A stretch of 64,000 bases of DNA from Acinetobacter guillouiae CIP 63.46 (GCF_000368145.1 NZ_KB849286.1:246455-310454), one strand, 5' to 3'. Shown: positions 17,777 through 27,401, counted from the stretch's first letter. Notes: generated from the sequence alone by a model not told the origin. Made by a program: numbers and translations.

Positions 17777-18988
17777 TTAAAAATTCATCGTATAAGTGGT
17801 AAAGAATCTATTCTCAATGTAATCACCTTTAAGATCATTTTTATAATTTAAGTTTAGCCACTGAAAACCAAGTCCTTTAAATCGTCCTTCATTCATACGA
17901 TAATTCATAATGATATCAAATTCACTTTCATCAAATCCTTTTTGACCATTGATCATATAGTTTTGGCCATCTACATAACGGAGTAAAAGATTTAAACCTG
18001 GTAATGCCCAACTTGCATCATGATTAAAGGTAACATGATATGAAAGTTCATTTGCCTTATTGAATGTACCTTGTGTCCAGTTAATATAACTGAGGACAGG
18101 AACGGCACCATCTAACATTGGAAAATTACTATCTCCTTCAATTTTTTGTATGCCCAAACCAATAGTATTTGGCCCGTAACTAATCTCGTGAAGTAGCCCA
18201 ATATATTGGTTATCAATATCACCAAGCAGTTCAACACCTGTTTCTTCTGTATAATAATATCTAAATTTAGTATTGAATCTAAATTGTTCAATACTATTTT
18301 TATAGTTCAGTCCTATAGAGTATTGATTATATAAATCTTCTAATTCACTCACAAAAATCTGAGTCTGTAATTTATTATCGAAAGCTTTGTGCTTTAAATC
18401 AATATAAGCCAATCCATCAGATTCTTTTTTGTTGACAGAAATTTTTCTAAAATCTTCTTCATTTCGTGGTGAATATTTATCTAAATAGCCAATATCCACA
18501 TTTAACTGTTTATTCAATTGACCAGAATATAATAGACCTTGATAAATAGTGATCAGTTGCCGACTATAATCTGTAGTCGCCAGTGGCGTATCTACCCATT
18601 GTTCTCCCCAAGTGACTTTGTGATTTTTATGCTGTACACCCATTGACCCAGCTACTTTATTATAGCTTGAAGCCTGTTTTTGTGTATTTACATCAAAAGG
18701 TAAAATCATGTCATTTAAATGCTTATCTTCGCTCAAACGTCTCGCATATTGTACCGATCCAGTAAAAAGCAACTTTGTGTCATCTGATAATGCATATTGA
18801 GTATTACCACGTGCAATAACACTTTGACTCCAGCTTCCAGTAATTGGTTTAGTCTGTTCATCAGGATCACGATTTGCGTATAAGTTTTTCAGGGTTACAT
18901 CAATATTGACATCTTTTGCAAAGACATAGTTACCCGTTGCAGCCATGGCACAAGCCAATGGCACAATATAAAGTGTTTTTTTCATCAT
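17777..18988 (-). CDS. OprD-family outer-membrane porin
   Basis: A 403-residue beta-barrel protein with a signal peptide (cleavage after YVFA, about residue 24). It has an OprD-like start with a VTLKNLYANRD segment, many alternating amphipathic strands, and a C-terminal aromatic YTMNF. OprD-family channels admit small carboxylates, amino acids or aromatic acids. It directly follows the FGE-like lipoprotein gene (12 nt gap), so it is probably co-expressed with the sulfatase and may admit the sulfated substrate. Confidence 0.82.
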   Translation of the reverse strand: MMKKTLYIVPLACAMAATGNYVFAKDVNIDVTLKNLYANRDPDEQTKPITGSWSQSVIARGNTQYALSDDTKLLFTGSVQYARRLSEDKHLNDMILPFDVNTQKQASSYNKVAGSMGVQHKNHKVTWGEQWVDTPLATTDYSRQLITIYQGLLYSGQLNKQLNVDIGYLDKYSPRNEEDFRKISVNKKESDGLAYIDLKHKAFDNKLQTQIFVSELEDLYNQYSIGLNYKNSIEQFRFNTKFRYYYTEETGVELLGDIDNQYIGLLHEISYGPNTIGLGIQKIEGDSNFPMLDGAVPVLSYINWTQGTFNKANELSYHVTFNHDASWALPGLNLLLRYVDGQNYMINGQKGFDESEFDIIMNYRMNEGRFKGLGFQWLNLNYKNDLKGDYIENRFFTTYTMNF

Positions 18989-19000
18989 TAATCCATTAAT

Positions 19001-19975
19001 TTATAGTATGTTTTTTACCGTTCTAAATCCCACATGACTTATACCTAAATCAATTTCTTGCGGGTGTCTGGCTGAAGCTCGATATCGCTGACAATAGTTC
19101 ACTGCACAAAGGAATGATCCTCCTTTGATGGTGTAACGATTAAATGTTTGGGCTTGATTCGTATTAAGTTGTTGCATGCCCATGTGATCATCATGCGTCC
19201 CTTTAAATGGACTATTTGTGTATTCCCAAACATTTCCAATCATGTCGAATAAACCAAAACCATTGGCTTTGAAACATCCTACAGGTGCAACATCGGTAAA
19301 ACCGTCTTTATTTTCATTTTGATATGGAAACTCTCCTTGCCAAATATTCGCATCAACATGTTCGCTATCGGCATGAGTTTCATTTATTTTACTAAAACCT
19401 TTAGCTGCATATTCCCATTGCTCTTCAGTTGGTAAATCTCGACCTAACCAGTTTGCATAAGCTAACGCATCTTTCAGTGTAATCATCCGGACAGGTTCAT
19501 TTGCCTGAGTTTTCCGTTCGACATTTTCTCCCCAAGGCTGCTTCCAGTTTGCTCCTTTGACTAAACTCCACCATGCCAATTCTGATACTGGCTGTGTCGG
19601 TTGATAAAATACAGCTGCTTCACCCTGCTTTTCCGCTTCAGTCACATAACCTGTTTCGTTTACAAAACTTTGAAACTGTGCATTAGTAACTTCTGTCGCA
19701 TCGATCCAGAAGTCACTGACTGTACGCTCACTTTTATAAAGTGCTTGCTCTTCTGGGTAGCTTTTATTGTTCCCAATATTGAACGTTCCACCATGAATTT
19801 TGACCATACCTGCCTGAGGGTCTTTTCGCCAATCATGAGGAAGTCCCAAATATTGTTTACATTGAGCTAAACTTCCTAACTTCGGTGAAGTTTTTACGTG
19901 TTCCTGCTTTGGAGGAGCACCACAGGCTGCTAGAAAAATACTCCCCAACAGCACTACACTATGAAAACTCTTCAT
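19001..19975 (-). CDS. Lipoprotein homologue of formylglycine-generating enzyme
   Basis: A 324-residue protein with a lipobox (IFLAAC, Cys18) followed by a full FGE-sulfatase (SUMF1) domain, about 55-322. It shows VTNAQFQSFV, LPTEEQWEYAAKG, MIGNVWEYT and, decisively, GGSFLCAVNYCQRYR. The last places Cys290 and Cys295 at the spacing of the copper-binding cysteines of genuine aerobic FGE. Together with the sulfatase gene upstream (20114-21832), it looks like the enzyme that converts the sulfatase active-site Cys to formylglycine. The odd feature is its location: the lipobox would place it in the periplasm, whereas known bacterial FGEs act in the cytoplasm. Confidence 0.82.
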   Translation of the reverse strand: MKSFHSVVLLGSIFLAACGAPPKQEHVKTSPKLGSLAQCKQYLGLPHDWRKDPQAGMVKIHGGTFNIGNNKSYPEEQALYKSERTVSDFWIDATEVTNAQFQSFVNETGYVTEAEKQGEAAVFYQPTQPVSELAWWSLVKGANWKQPWGENVERKTQANEPVRMITLKDALAYANWLGRDLPTEEQWEYAAKGFSKINETHADSEHVDANIWQGEFPYQNENKDGFTDVAPVGCFKANGFGLFDMIGNVWEYTNSPFKGTHDDHMGMQQLNTNQAQTFNRYTIKGGSFLCAVNYCQRYRASARHPQEIDLGISHVGFRTVKNIL

Positions 19976-20113
19976 GCCAACATCTCTTAGACAACCAGCA
20001 AAATGATATTTTCTAGTGAATACAAGATGAGCCCATCACCAGTAGATGATCAATCAACATTGATAAGCTCGTACCTTGATTCAATAAAAAACTACTTTTG
20101 GTTTCTATATGGG

Positions 20114-21832
20114 TTATTGCTTAGATAATTTTTTTAAGAACTCAGGTTGAATACACTTATCGTAGAAGCAGTTCATTTGACCATATTTATAACGAACAGG
20201 AGCCTCCACCACACCAACACGCTGTGCGTAATCCGCCCAATCTTTTGCTAACTCTTGCAATTTTGTTGGATTTTGAGATGACAAATTCTTCAAGAATGAT
20301 GGATCAATTTTTCGATTATAAAGTTCCCATTCACCAGTGCCATAAGGTGGTGCTTGATATTGAACAGCCCAATCGCCCTTATACAAAGCTCTGCGTGTAT
20401 TAAATTCCCACCCTAATGCACGTTCTGGTAATGCTCTTCCCTTAAATGCAGATAAGAATGAACGACCTTCCATTTTTAATAATGGGTTACCTTTATAACT
20501 TTCAGGTCTTTGAGCACCTGTCAGCTCAAGTATTGTTGGGACAAAGTCGATCACATGAATCGTTTCAGGTTGAATCTGTCCAGATTTAATTTCGCTTGGA
20601 TAGCGAATAATGGCTGGAACATGAATTCCACCATTTGACAAAATACTTTTGAAATAAGGCAGTGGCGTTGATGCAACCTGCGCCCATTGAGGCCCAAGTG
20701 TTACATAAGAACCTTTTTTACCCATATTTTCTGGGCTGTTATCAAATGTGGTATCTACCCATTCACGAATACCATTTTTGTCTTCAGTGGTGCCTAATGA
20801 TTCTGGTGTGGCAGACTCTGCACCATTATCAGACATAAATAAAATCAAAGTATTATCAAGTTCACCACTACGTTTGAGATAATCAATCACACGACCAATA
20901 TTGTGATCCATGTTATCAATCATCGCTGCATAAATTTGCATGGTCTTCACTTGATCTTTTTTCTGTACCTCGGTTAACTTATCCCAAGCTGGGAATGCAT
21001 CTGCCAACGGGTTATTAACCTTGGTTCCTTTTGGCATAATGCCTAATTTGATCATACGCTCTAAGCGTGTTTGACGAATTTTTTCATAGCCATCTTTGTA
21101 GTATCCATCATATTTCTTTAAATATTGATCTGGTGCTTGTAAAGGCCAGTGTGGTGCAGTAAAAGCCAAATATCCAAAGAATGGTTGACCTTTTTTACGG
21201 TCATTTTCCATATAGGAAATCATTTTACTGGTAAAGAAGTCACTTGAATAAAATTCTTTTGGTAAAGTTGCCTCCTGACCATCTTCAAAATATCGTGCTT
21301 TATAATTTCCAGGGAACATTTGGCTAGCATCCATATGTGCAGCACCTCCTGGCATGAGTGTAAATGAGCGATCGAAGCCACGCGCTTTTGCATGGCTATC
21401 TTCCGTTGCACCCAAATGCCATTTACCTGTAACGAATGATACATATCCCTGCGTTTTTAAAATTTCAGCTAGGGTAATAACACGATTATTCAAACGACCT
21501 TCATAACCTGATTTACCTTTCTGTTCTGGTTGTAAATATTCTGCCATCGTACCAAAGCCAGCTTGGTGACTATCGTTACCTGTCAACAACATTGAACGTG
21601 TCACTGAGCAAGTAGGACCCGTATGAAAATTAGTTAAAATAGCACCTTCTTTAGCCAATTTTTTAATATTCGGGGTAGAAATCTCACCACCAAAAGGTTC
21701 TGTATCAGAAAACCCAAGATCGTCAGCCACAATCACCAAAACATTGGGCTTTTTAATGTCAGCTGCAAACGCCAAAGACGAAACAAGTATTGTCGGTATA
21801 AATAATGCGAGTATAAGTTTCTTCATAACCAT
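20114..21832 (-). CDS. Exported arylsulfatase
   Basis: A 572-residue type I sulfatase with a signal peptide (MVMKKLILALFIPTILVSSL..., cleavage near Ala24). Metal ligands are in VADDLG (D37, D38). The active-site block GPTCSVTRSMLLTG has Cys75 as the residue turned into formylglycine, and TGKWHLG, HWPLQ and MSDNGAE follow. The usual Cys-X-Pro-X-Arg is here Cys-Ser-Val-Thr-Arg, an atypical third position. It hydrolyses sulfate esters in the periplasm. AAGGA precedes the ATG by 7 nt. It leads an operon with the FGE homologue and porin. Beside hydroquinone-cleavage genes, a phenolic sulfate is a plausible substrate, but this is inference. Confidence 0.87.
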   Translation of the reverse strand: MVMKKLILALFIPTILVSSLAFAADIKKPNVLVIVADDLGFSDTEPFGGEISTPNIKKLAKEGAILTNFHTGPTCSVTRSMLLTGNDSHQAGFGTMAEYLQPEQKGKSGYEGRLNNRVITLAEILKTQGYVSFVTGKWHLGATEDSHAKARGFDRSFTLMPGGAAHMDASQMFPGNYKARYFEDGQEATLPKEFYSSDFFTSKMISYMENDRKKGQPFFGYLAFTAPHWPLQAPDQYLKKYDGYYKDGYEKIRQTRLERMIKLGIMPKGTKVNNPLADAFPAWDKLTEVQKKDQVKTMQIYAAMIDNMDHNIGRVIDYLKRSGELDNTLILFMSDNGAESATPESLGTTEDKNGIREWVDTTFDNSPENMGKKGSYVTLGPQWAQVASTPLPYFKSILSNGGIHVPAIIRYPSEIKSGQIQPETIHVIDFVPTILELTGAQRPESYKGNPLLKMEGRSFLSAFKGRALPERALGWEFNTRRALYKGDWAVQYQAPPYGTGEWELYNRKIDPSFLKNLSSQNPTKLQELAKDWADYAQRVGVVEAPVRYKYGQMNCFYDKCIQPEFLKKLSKQ

Positions 21833-21949
21833 TGAATTTTCCTTAATTTAGTTAAATTAAATGTCATCCTAAACATGTCTAAATTAATCTAGTTCCATCG
21901 CTTAAAAAATCATCTTTGATCAACTTCAGTGTTCACGAATTCAGAACAA

Positions 21950-22288
21950 TTATTTAAAATAGATATCTTGATTAATTTGTTCATTTTCAACTTTAATTAA
22001 ACTTTGACCTTTACATGGTCCATCGATACATAAACCTGTTTCTATATCAAAAAGTGCTGAATGGTGTGCGCACATGATCACTTGATTTTGGTAAATTGAA
22101 AATTGCCCTGAACGATAATCAAGCTGTACTAAAAAATGAGGGCAAACATTTTCATAACTGTAAAACTTCCCATCTTTGCGAATAATCACAATGCTTTTGT
22201 CTATTTTTAACGGATGATTGACTTTTAAGACCTGTTGATCTGAAAAATCATCGACCTCACAAAGCTTGATTCGTGTCGACATCATCAT
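21950..22288 (-). CDS. Rieske-type [2Fe-2S] ferredoxin
   Basis: A 112-residue soluble protein with Rieske ligands Cys49-x-His51 (CPHF) and Cys73-x2-His76 (CAHH). The spacing is that of stand-alone Rieske ferredoxins that feed electrons to oxygenases. Its start overlaps the dioxygenase stop by 4 nt. Three ATGs occur in a row and the third is best spaced from an AGGGG. There is no oxygenase alpha subunit or reductase nearby, so its partner is unclear. One possibility is keeping the Fe(II) of the hydroquinone dioxygenase reduced, as XylT-type ferredoxins do for catechol dioxygenases. Confidence 0.8.
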   Translation of the reverse strand: MMMSTRIKLCEVDDFSDQQVLKVNHPLKIDKSIVIIRKDGKFYSYENVCPHFLVQLDYRSGQFSIYQNQVIMCAHHSALFDIETGLCIDGPCKGQSLIKVENEQINQDIYFK

Positions 22289-23142
22289 TCCCCTTGACTG
22301 AGAACAAAGTCATATTCGATTAAGTTATAGTTTTGATTGAAGGTAAATTGAGTCTGATCTTCCACGCTGGAACACTGTTGCTGAAAACCAACAATTAACC
22401 GATCTTTGACGCCAAATACGGCATCAGCATTCAAATATTCATCATCCTGAATAAATAAGTGAGTGACCAAAGGTTGATACCCTTCAGCTGTGATCATGAA
22501 ATGAATATGTGCAGGCCGCCAAAAATGACGTTTGGAATAATTTAAAAGTTCACCTACTGTTCCATCAGAAGGAATCTGATAACTGACTGGTAAAATAGAT
22601 TTAAATGCATATTCACCCTGCATCTGACTGATAAATGCACCACGTAAGTTGGAGATTGCTTGCAGAGGATCTTGCCCCGAATACATGCCATTTTCTGCTG
22701 TTTGCCATACTTCTATTTTGGCACCCACGATTGCTTCACCCTGCTGATTTAAAATTTTCCCTTTAACCAGCAGGGGAATTTCATCACCAATATTTTCCTC
22801 ACTAATACTTTCTGCATAGTTGCGGATCGGCATATTGGCAATAAAAAATGGACCAAAAACAGTACTCGGTGTTTGTGCTAGATTTTTGCTATGGTTAATT
22901 TCATCCACCAACATAGATACGCCAAGTACATCTGAAAGTAAAATATATTCTTGACGCTGGTCATGACAAAGTTGCCCTGTTCGCGTCAAGAAATCTATTG
23001 CCACTTCCCACTCTGATTGGGTTAATTCCACCTCATTGATATATTGATGAATCGCTTTAACTAATTTTTGGATTAACATTTTAGAACGTGGATTTTGAAT
23101 CTGTTCAAAACTATTTATTGCACTCATCGTGACGTCATGCAT
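22285..23142 (-). CDS. Intradiol dioxygenase, hydroxyquinol 1,2-dioxygenase type
   Basis: A 285-residue non-heme Fe(III) intradiol dioxygenase. It has an N-terminal helical dimerisation domain (about 1-100), TPSTVFGPFF, and the ligand block NYSKRHFWRPAHIHF with its Tyr and two His. Length and sequence fit the hydroxyquinol/catechol group. It would open 1,2,4-trihydroxybenzene to maleylacetate, joining the hydroquinone branch at the same intermediate. GGAG lies 7 nt before ATG. The preceding gene encodes maleylacetate reductase. Catechol or chlorocatechol dioxygenase activity is the alternative. Confidence 0.85.
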   Translation of the reverse strand: MHDVTMSAINSFEQIQNPRSKMLIQKLVKAIHQYINEVELTQSEWEVAIDFLTRTGQLCHDQRQEYILLSDVLGVSMLVDEINHSKNLAQTPSTVFGPFFIANMPIRNYAESISEENIGDEIPLLVKGKILNQQGEAIVGAKIEVWQTAENGMYSGQDPLQAISNLRGAFISQMQGEYAFKSILPVSYQIPSDGTVGELLNYSKRHFWRPAHIHFMITAEGYQPLVTHLFIQDDEYLNADAVFGVKDRLIVGFQQQCSSVEDQTQFTFNQNYNLIEYDFVLSQGE

Positions 23143-23169
23143 ATCAAAACTCCATTTTGATCAAGCAAA

Positions 23170-24237
23170 TTATCTCGGCTCTAAACCGAGATAAGCCCGT
23201 TGAAGAAGTGTTTCCAATTCATCTCTTTCATAACTTCTCGGATTGTAATATGGACTTTCACAGGTAATGCGAGCCACTTCGCTTGGACCGTCTTCTGGTA
23301 ACCCAATATCTTTTAAAGCCAATGGAATACCCAGTTGTTGATTAAGTTTATAAATCAGTTGTCCAACTTGTTCATGACTTTGCCCACCGAGTGCCTGAGC
23401 AAGTTGATCCATGGCTTGGATATCTGCATTGCGGTTATAATGTGCTGAATATGCCAAAGTAATAGCATGTGCCTGTGCATGGGGTAGATTATAAGTTCCA
23501 CCCAAGGTATGACAAAGTTTGTGATGAATTGCCATGCCAACTGAACCCAAACAAATCCCAGCAAGCCAAGCACCATAAGTGGCTTGCTTACGCGCTTCGA
23601 TATCTTGTGAGTTTTTCACAATTTTTGGCAAAGCCTGACTAAGTGACTTAATCGACTCAATTGCCATCATGCTAATAATCGGATTTTTATCCTGTGCATA
23701 CAGTGCCTCAACCGCATGTGCCATTGCATTCATTCCTGAACTTGCGGAAATACCAGCAGGTAAAGTCAGACTTAATTCAGGGTCATAAATCACGACTTTA
23801 GGAAGTACTTTGATATCTTTGCCTGTTTTTTTGAGATTATTTTCAGTCAAACCATAGACTGTGGTCATCTCACTACCTGCATAAGTCGTTGGAATAGCGA
23901 CAATTGGAATTCCAGTTTTTAATGCGATCGCCTTAGCAAGTCCAATCGTCGAACCACCACCCAAAGCCAAACAACAGTCAATATTCTTTTTGGTTGCAAA
24001 CTGAATCGCTTCATCAGCAACACCGGTTGGAACATGCATCACTGCATGTGGGTAAACACCCACAGCCAATTCACCCAACTGCTTTGCCATCATTAAGCCT
24101 GTTTCTTCTTGTTCTGGTGTTGTAATCACCAGAACTGAAGAAAAGCCATTGTCGACTAAAATACTTTTGGTCTTTTGCGATTCTGCATTTCCAAAATAAA
24201 CATTGATTGGGAGTGCTTTATAATGAAAATTTTGCAT
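23170..24237 (-). CDS. hapF: Maleylacetate reductase
   Basis: A 355-residue iron-alcohol-dehydrogenase-family enzyme that reduces maleylacetate to 3-oxoadipate with NAD(P)H. The nucleotide site is CCLALGGGSTIGLAKAIAL, followed by IPTTYAGSEMT and the metal-site helix GMAIHHKLCHTLGG. Length fits MacA/HapF. Its start is 1 nt past the dehydrogenase stop. Its product is the substrate of the CoA-transferase at 15875-17214, which links the two halves of the pathway. Confidence 0.9.
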   Translation of the reverse strand: MQNFHYKALPINVYFGNAESQKTKSILVDNGFSSVLVITTPEQEETGLMMAKQLGELAVGVYPHAVMHVPTGVADEAIQFATKKNIDCCLALGGGSTIGLAKAIALKTGIPIVAIPTTYAGSEMTTVYGLTENNLKKTGKDIKVLPKVVIYDPELSLTLPAGISASSGMNAMAHAVEALYAQDKNPIISMMAIESIKSLSQALPKIVKNSQDIEARKQATYGAWLAGICLGSVGMAIHHKLCHTLGGTYNLPHAQAHAITLAYSAHYNRNADIQAMDQLAQALGGQSHEQVGQLIYKLNQQLGIPLALKDIGLPEDGPSEVARITCESPYYNPRSYERDELETLLQRAYLGLEPR

Positions 24238-24238
24238 T

Positions 24239-25774
24239 TCATTCCCCTCGTTGAAAGTGCGGCGGTATTATGGCATCAACATTGACCCATACCGATTTAA
24301 CTTCGGTATAGTCATGGATCGCCTCAAAGCCCATTTCACGCCCATAACCTGACTTGCCTACACCACCAAATGGGCTACCTGGATTGACACGTTTATAGCT
24401 ATTGATCCAGCACATGCCAGCTTTGATTTTCTTAGCAAATAAATGTGCACGTTGTAGATTGTTTGTCCATAAACCACTTCCCAAGCCGTATTCAGTCCCA
24501 TTGGCGATTTGTAATGCTTCGGCATCATCCTTAAAACGAATAGCAGTAACAAAAGGACCGAAAACTTCTTCTTGCGCAACACGATCATCTACTTTTGCTT
24601 CAACGATAGTTGGCATGACGAAATATCCATTTTTCAAACGAGCATCTTGCGGCGCAGTACCACCGAGCAAAATTTTCCCACCTTGCTCCACTGCAATTTT
24701 GGCGTATGCCAAAACTTTGTCACGATGTAATTCTGATGTTAAAGGCCCCATTTCTGTATTCGGATCTAAAGGATCACCTAAACGAATAGATTGTGCTAAA
24801 GCAACGAACTTCTCTAAAAATTGATCTGCAATTTCTTCATGTAATACCAAACGCGAACCCGCAATACATGCTTGTCCCTGATTATGGAAAATTGCCCAAG
24901 CCGCACCATTTACAGCGGCATCAAGATTGGCATCTTCAAAAACAATATTTGCCCCTTTACCACCCAGTTCAAGCTGTACACGTTTCAAGTTGCCTGAAGA
25001 GGCATTGACAATACTGCGCCCTGTTTGTGTTGAACCTGTAAAAGAGATTTTTCCAATATCAGGATGATCAGCTAAGCGTTGACCTGCGGTATGACCATAA
25101 CCAGGAACAATATTCACCACCCCATCAGGAAAGCCGGCTTTTTTAATCAATTCAGCGATTTTAAGGGTGGATAATGGTGTAATTTCTGAAGGCTTCATCA
25201 CCACAACATTACCTGCTGCAAGTGCTGGACCAAGTTTCCAACTGGTAAACATCAGTGGGAAGTTCCATGGCACAATTTGACCAACCACGCCAATCGGCTC
25301 ACGTGTGGTATAGTTTAAAAAACCTTGTTCAACGGGAATCACATTGCCTTCAATCTTGTCAGCAATACCACCAAAATAACGGAAACATGCTGCTGTACGC
25401 GGTACATCTAAACGGCGTGAATCCTTGATTGGATGCCCAGTATCCAAAGATTCAAGCTGAGCCAATTCTTCTGAATTTTCTTCAATCAAATCAGCCAATC
25501 TCAATAATAAACGACCGCGTTCTGCTGCTGGTGTTTCCGCCCATGCAGGAAAAGCTTTTTGTGCGGCTTGCACTGCAACATCCACATCTTCTGCTTCTGC
25601 TGCAGCAATTTTGGTAATTACTTCACCTGTTGCTGGATTGAGTACATCAATCGTTCCACCATTTTTGGCAGGAACAAATTCACCATTGATAAAAAGTTGT
25701 GTATTTACTTTCATCAGATCCAATACCTTTTGTTCAGGTACAACTGTCCCATCAACACGTAATTGCTTATTCAT
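24239..25774 (-). CDS. hapE: Aldehyde dehydrogenase, 4-hydroxymuconic semialdehyde type
   Basis: An NAD(P)+ aldehyde dehydrogenase of 511 residues from the ATG at 25774 (AAAGG 8 nt upstream). A longer reading to 25819 needs a TTG start and is unlikely. Motifs are VPWNFPLMFTSWKLGPAL, FTGSTQTGR, the catalytic Glu in QLELGGKG and the catalytic Cys in FHNQGQACIAGSR. From its position after the hydroquinone dioxygenase genes it most likely oxidises 4-hydroxymuconic semialdehyde to maleylacetate, as HapE does in Pseudomonas fluorescens ACB. Aldehyde dehydrogenases are hard to assign by sequence alone, so context carries the call. Confidence 0.85.
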   Translation of the reverse strand: MNKQLRVDGTVVPEQKVLDLMKVNTQLFINGEFVPAKNGGTIDVLNPATGEVITKIAAAEAEDVDVAVQAAQKAFPAWAETPAAERGRLLLRLADLIEENSEELAQLESLDTGHPIKDSRRLDVPRTAACFRYFGGIADKIEGNVIPVEQGFLNYTTREPIGVVGQIVPWNFPLMFTSWKLGPALAAGNVVVMKPSEITPLSTLKIAELIKKAGFPDGVVNIVPGYGHTAGQRLADHPDIGKISFTGSTQTGRSIVNASSGNLKRVQLELGGKGANIVFEDANLDAAVNGAAWAIFHNQGQACIAGSRLVLHEEIADQFLEKFVALAQSIRLGDPLDPNTEMGPLTSELHRDKVLAYAKIAVEQGGKILLGGTAPQDARLKNGYFVMPTIVEAKVDDRVAQEEVFGPFVTAIRFKDDAEALQIANGTEYGLGSGLWTNNLQRAHLFAKKIKAGMCWINSYKRVNPGSPFGGVGKSGYGREMGFEAIHDYTEVKSVWVNVDAIIPPHFQRGE

Positions 25775-25839
25775 ATTTAAAAACCTTTTGAATAGGGCTA
25801 AATCTACTTCACAGTTCAACTTAGCCCGAGAACATGTGC

Positions 25840-26844
25840 TTAGAATGACACTGGATAAGGTGGTAACTCACCAGATGCATATTTTTCTGGTAAATCAGGT
25901 GTTGCATTTTCCCAAACTAAAAGCATCGAACGTTTTGTTGAATAGCCTTGATGACGAATATTGGCAGGCATTGCACAGATATCACCTGCTTTCATGAGAA
26001 TACGTGCAAAAGGTTTTCCATCATTTTTATCAGCAATATCCCATGTAATTTCATCAGAAATTTGCATAAACCATTCCACACGGTCATTGCCATGGAAAAT
26101 AGGTAAAATATATTCTTCTGTGGTTGGACAGAATAAGCTCGCCTTACAAACTGAAGTCACTGACGGATTCCACGTCACATCTGAACGAGACATATATTTA
26201 AACAAATTAAATGCGCTGAGTTCACCTTCAAATCCAGGCTCACAATGCACTAAAGGCTCGTCTTGATCTACATCTGCAAACTGGCGATTGACTGGTAAAT
26301 CATCACGTAATGGCGAATCTCCTGTCATACCTGGCATGCGCTTGGTTGCAATACGATAACGATCAATCGCTTCAATATTTTCACCATTTTTTCGACCGAA
26401 CGCGCTACCAGTTTCTTCCGGTGCTGCAAATGGATCAAAATCTGCATTTACCCAATCATGTAAAATGGCTTTAAATGTTGCCATGATTTTTGGTGTTTCA
26501 AAATTTTCAACGTAGTCCACACCAGCAGCATTGAGTACACCATTAAATGTACCGGCATACATATCGACGCTACCGTAGTGATTTTGAGTTCCAATCACAT
26601 GATCGAAGTTGACCCAACCGTAGAAGACCCCCCAAGCAACATCACGCATAACTGCTCTTAAAAATGCATCGACAGACATTAAGTGTGAGTGCTCACTCCC
26701 TTTTGCAGTCCATGTAATCTTGGCAAAATACTCATCACGACTAAGCAGGAAATTGCCAAGTTTAAATGTGATATACCCTGTAGTTTCATTTTTCCCAATG
26801 ATTTCAACTTGCTCACTTGCAAATGTATTTTGTGCAGAGTTCAT
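25840..26844 (-). CDS. hapD: Hydroquinone 1,2-dioxygenase, large subunit
   Basis: This 334-residue subunit carries the Fe(II) site of the two-subunit ring-cleaving hydroquinone dioxygenase (HapCD/PnpCD). The ligand set reported for PnpD, His-x-Asn-x3-Glu and a His 41 residues later, is present as His251, Asn253, Glu257 (FHGNDRVEW) and His298 (NIRHQGYS). The enzyme turns hydroquinone plus O2 into 4-hydroxymuconic semialdehyde. GGAG sits 7 nt before the ATG. The gene starts 13 nt after the small-subunit gene, in the C-D-E-F order of known hap/pnp clusters. Confidence 0.88.
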   Translation of the reverse strand: MNSAQNTFASEQVEIIGKNETTGYITFKLGNFLLSRDEYFAKITWTAKGSEHSHLMSVDAFLRAVMRDVAWGVFYGWVNFDHVIGTQNHYGSVDMYAGTFNGVLNAAGVDYVENFETPKIMATFKAILHDWVNADFDPFAAPEETGSAFGRKNGENIEAIDRYRIATKRMPGMTGDSPLRDDLPVNRQFADVDQDEPLVHCEPGFEGELSAFNLFKYMSRSDVTWNPSVTSVCKASLFCPTTEEYILPIFHGNDRVEWFMQISDEITWDIADKNDGKPFARILMKAGDICAMPANIRHQGYSTKRSMLLVWENATPDLPEKYASGELPPYPVSF

Positions 26845-26857
26845 CCCTAATCTCCTA

Positions 26858-27349
26858 TTACTTCAAACAAATTTCTGACCATTTCTCGACAGAAAGTGGT
26901 CCTTTAATTGTGTGTAAAATCAGCGTTGCTGGCTTTTGACTATTGAAACGATAGGCTGTGCCGACAGGCAGAATGGCTTGATGGCCTTTTTTTAGCACCA
27001 CATAACCCATGGGTTTACCTTTCGGTTGATCACCTGCAGCCTGAGTCCCTTCGATTGAAGTATCTATTGCTTGTTCCAGTTTTAAAAATTCAACACGAAC
27101 CTCACAATCCATTGAAATGACAAATTCATCGTGTGCACAACAGAACCACTCTGAAATACCTTCTGCACGAATTGATTCGATCACATATTTTTGATTAATC
27201 CCTACAACCGTTTTTTCATAAGGCTCCGCTAGACTCGCAACTTCAAACACATTAGAAAATACATAATGTGATGGTTTGCCTTGAATCATTTCAATTGAAC
27301 CTTTTTCGAAATTATCTATACTTCCGAATTTTGTTGTATATGTATTCAT
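26858..27349 (-). CDS. hapC: Hydroquinone 1,2-dioxygenase, small subunit
   Basis: A 163-residue cupin-like protein of the size of HapC/PnpC (about 17-19 kDa). It has GISEWFCCAHDEFVISMDCE and a C-terminal barrel ending KKGHQAILPVGTAYRF. It is the structural partner of the catalytic subunit encoded immediately downstream. GAGGAAATAGG precedes its ATG. It is the first gene of the catabolic operon that runs to 21950, and its promoter lies in the inverted-repeat-rich gap shared with the MFS gene. Confidence 0.85.
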   Translation of the reverse strand: MNTYTTKFGSIDNFEKGSIEMIQGKPSHYVFSNVFEVASLAEPYEKTVVGINQKYVIESIRAEGISEWFCCAHDEFVISMDCEVRVEFLKLEQAIDTSIEGTQAAGDQPKGKPMGYVVLKKGHQAILPVGTAYRFNSQKPATLILHTIKGPLSVEKWSEICLK

Positions 27350-27401
27350 CCTATTTCCTCAATCGTCCTCATGACACAATTAAAAATTAAGTCATACCAC
27401 A

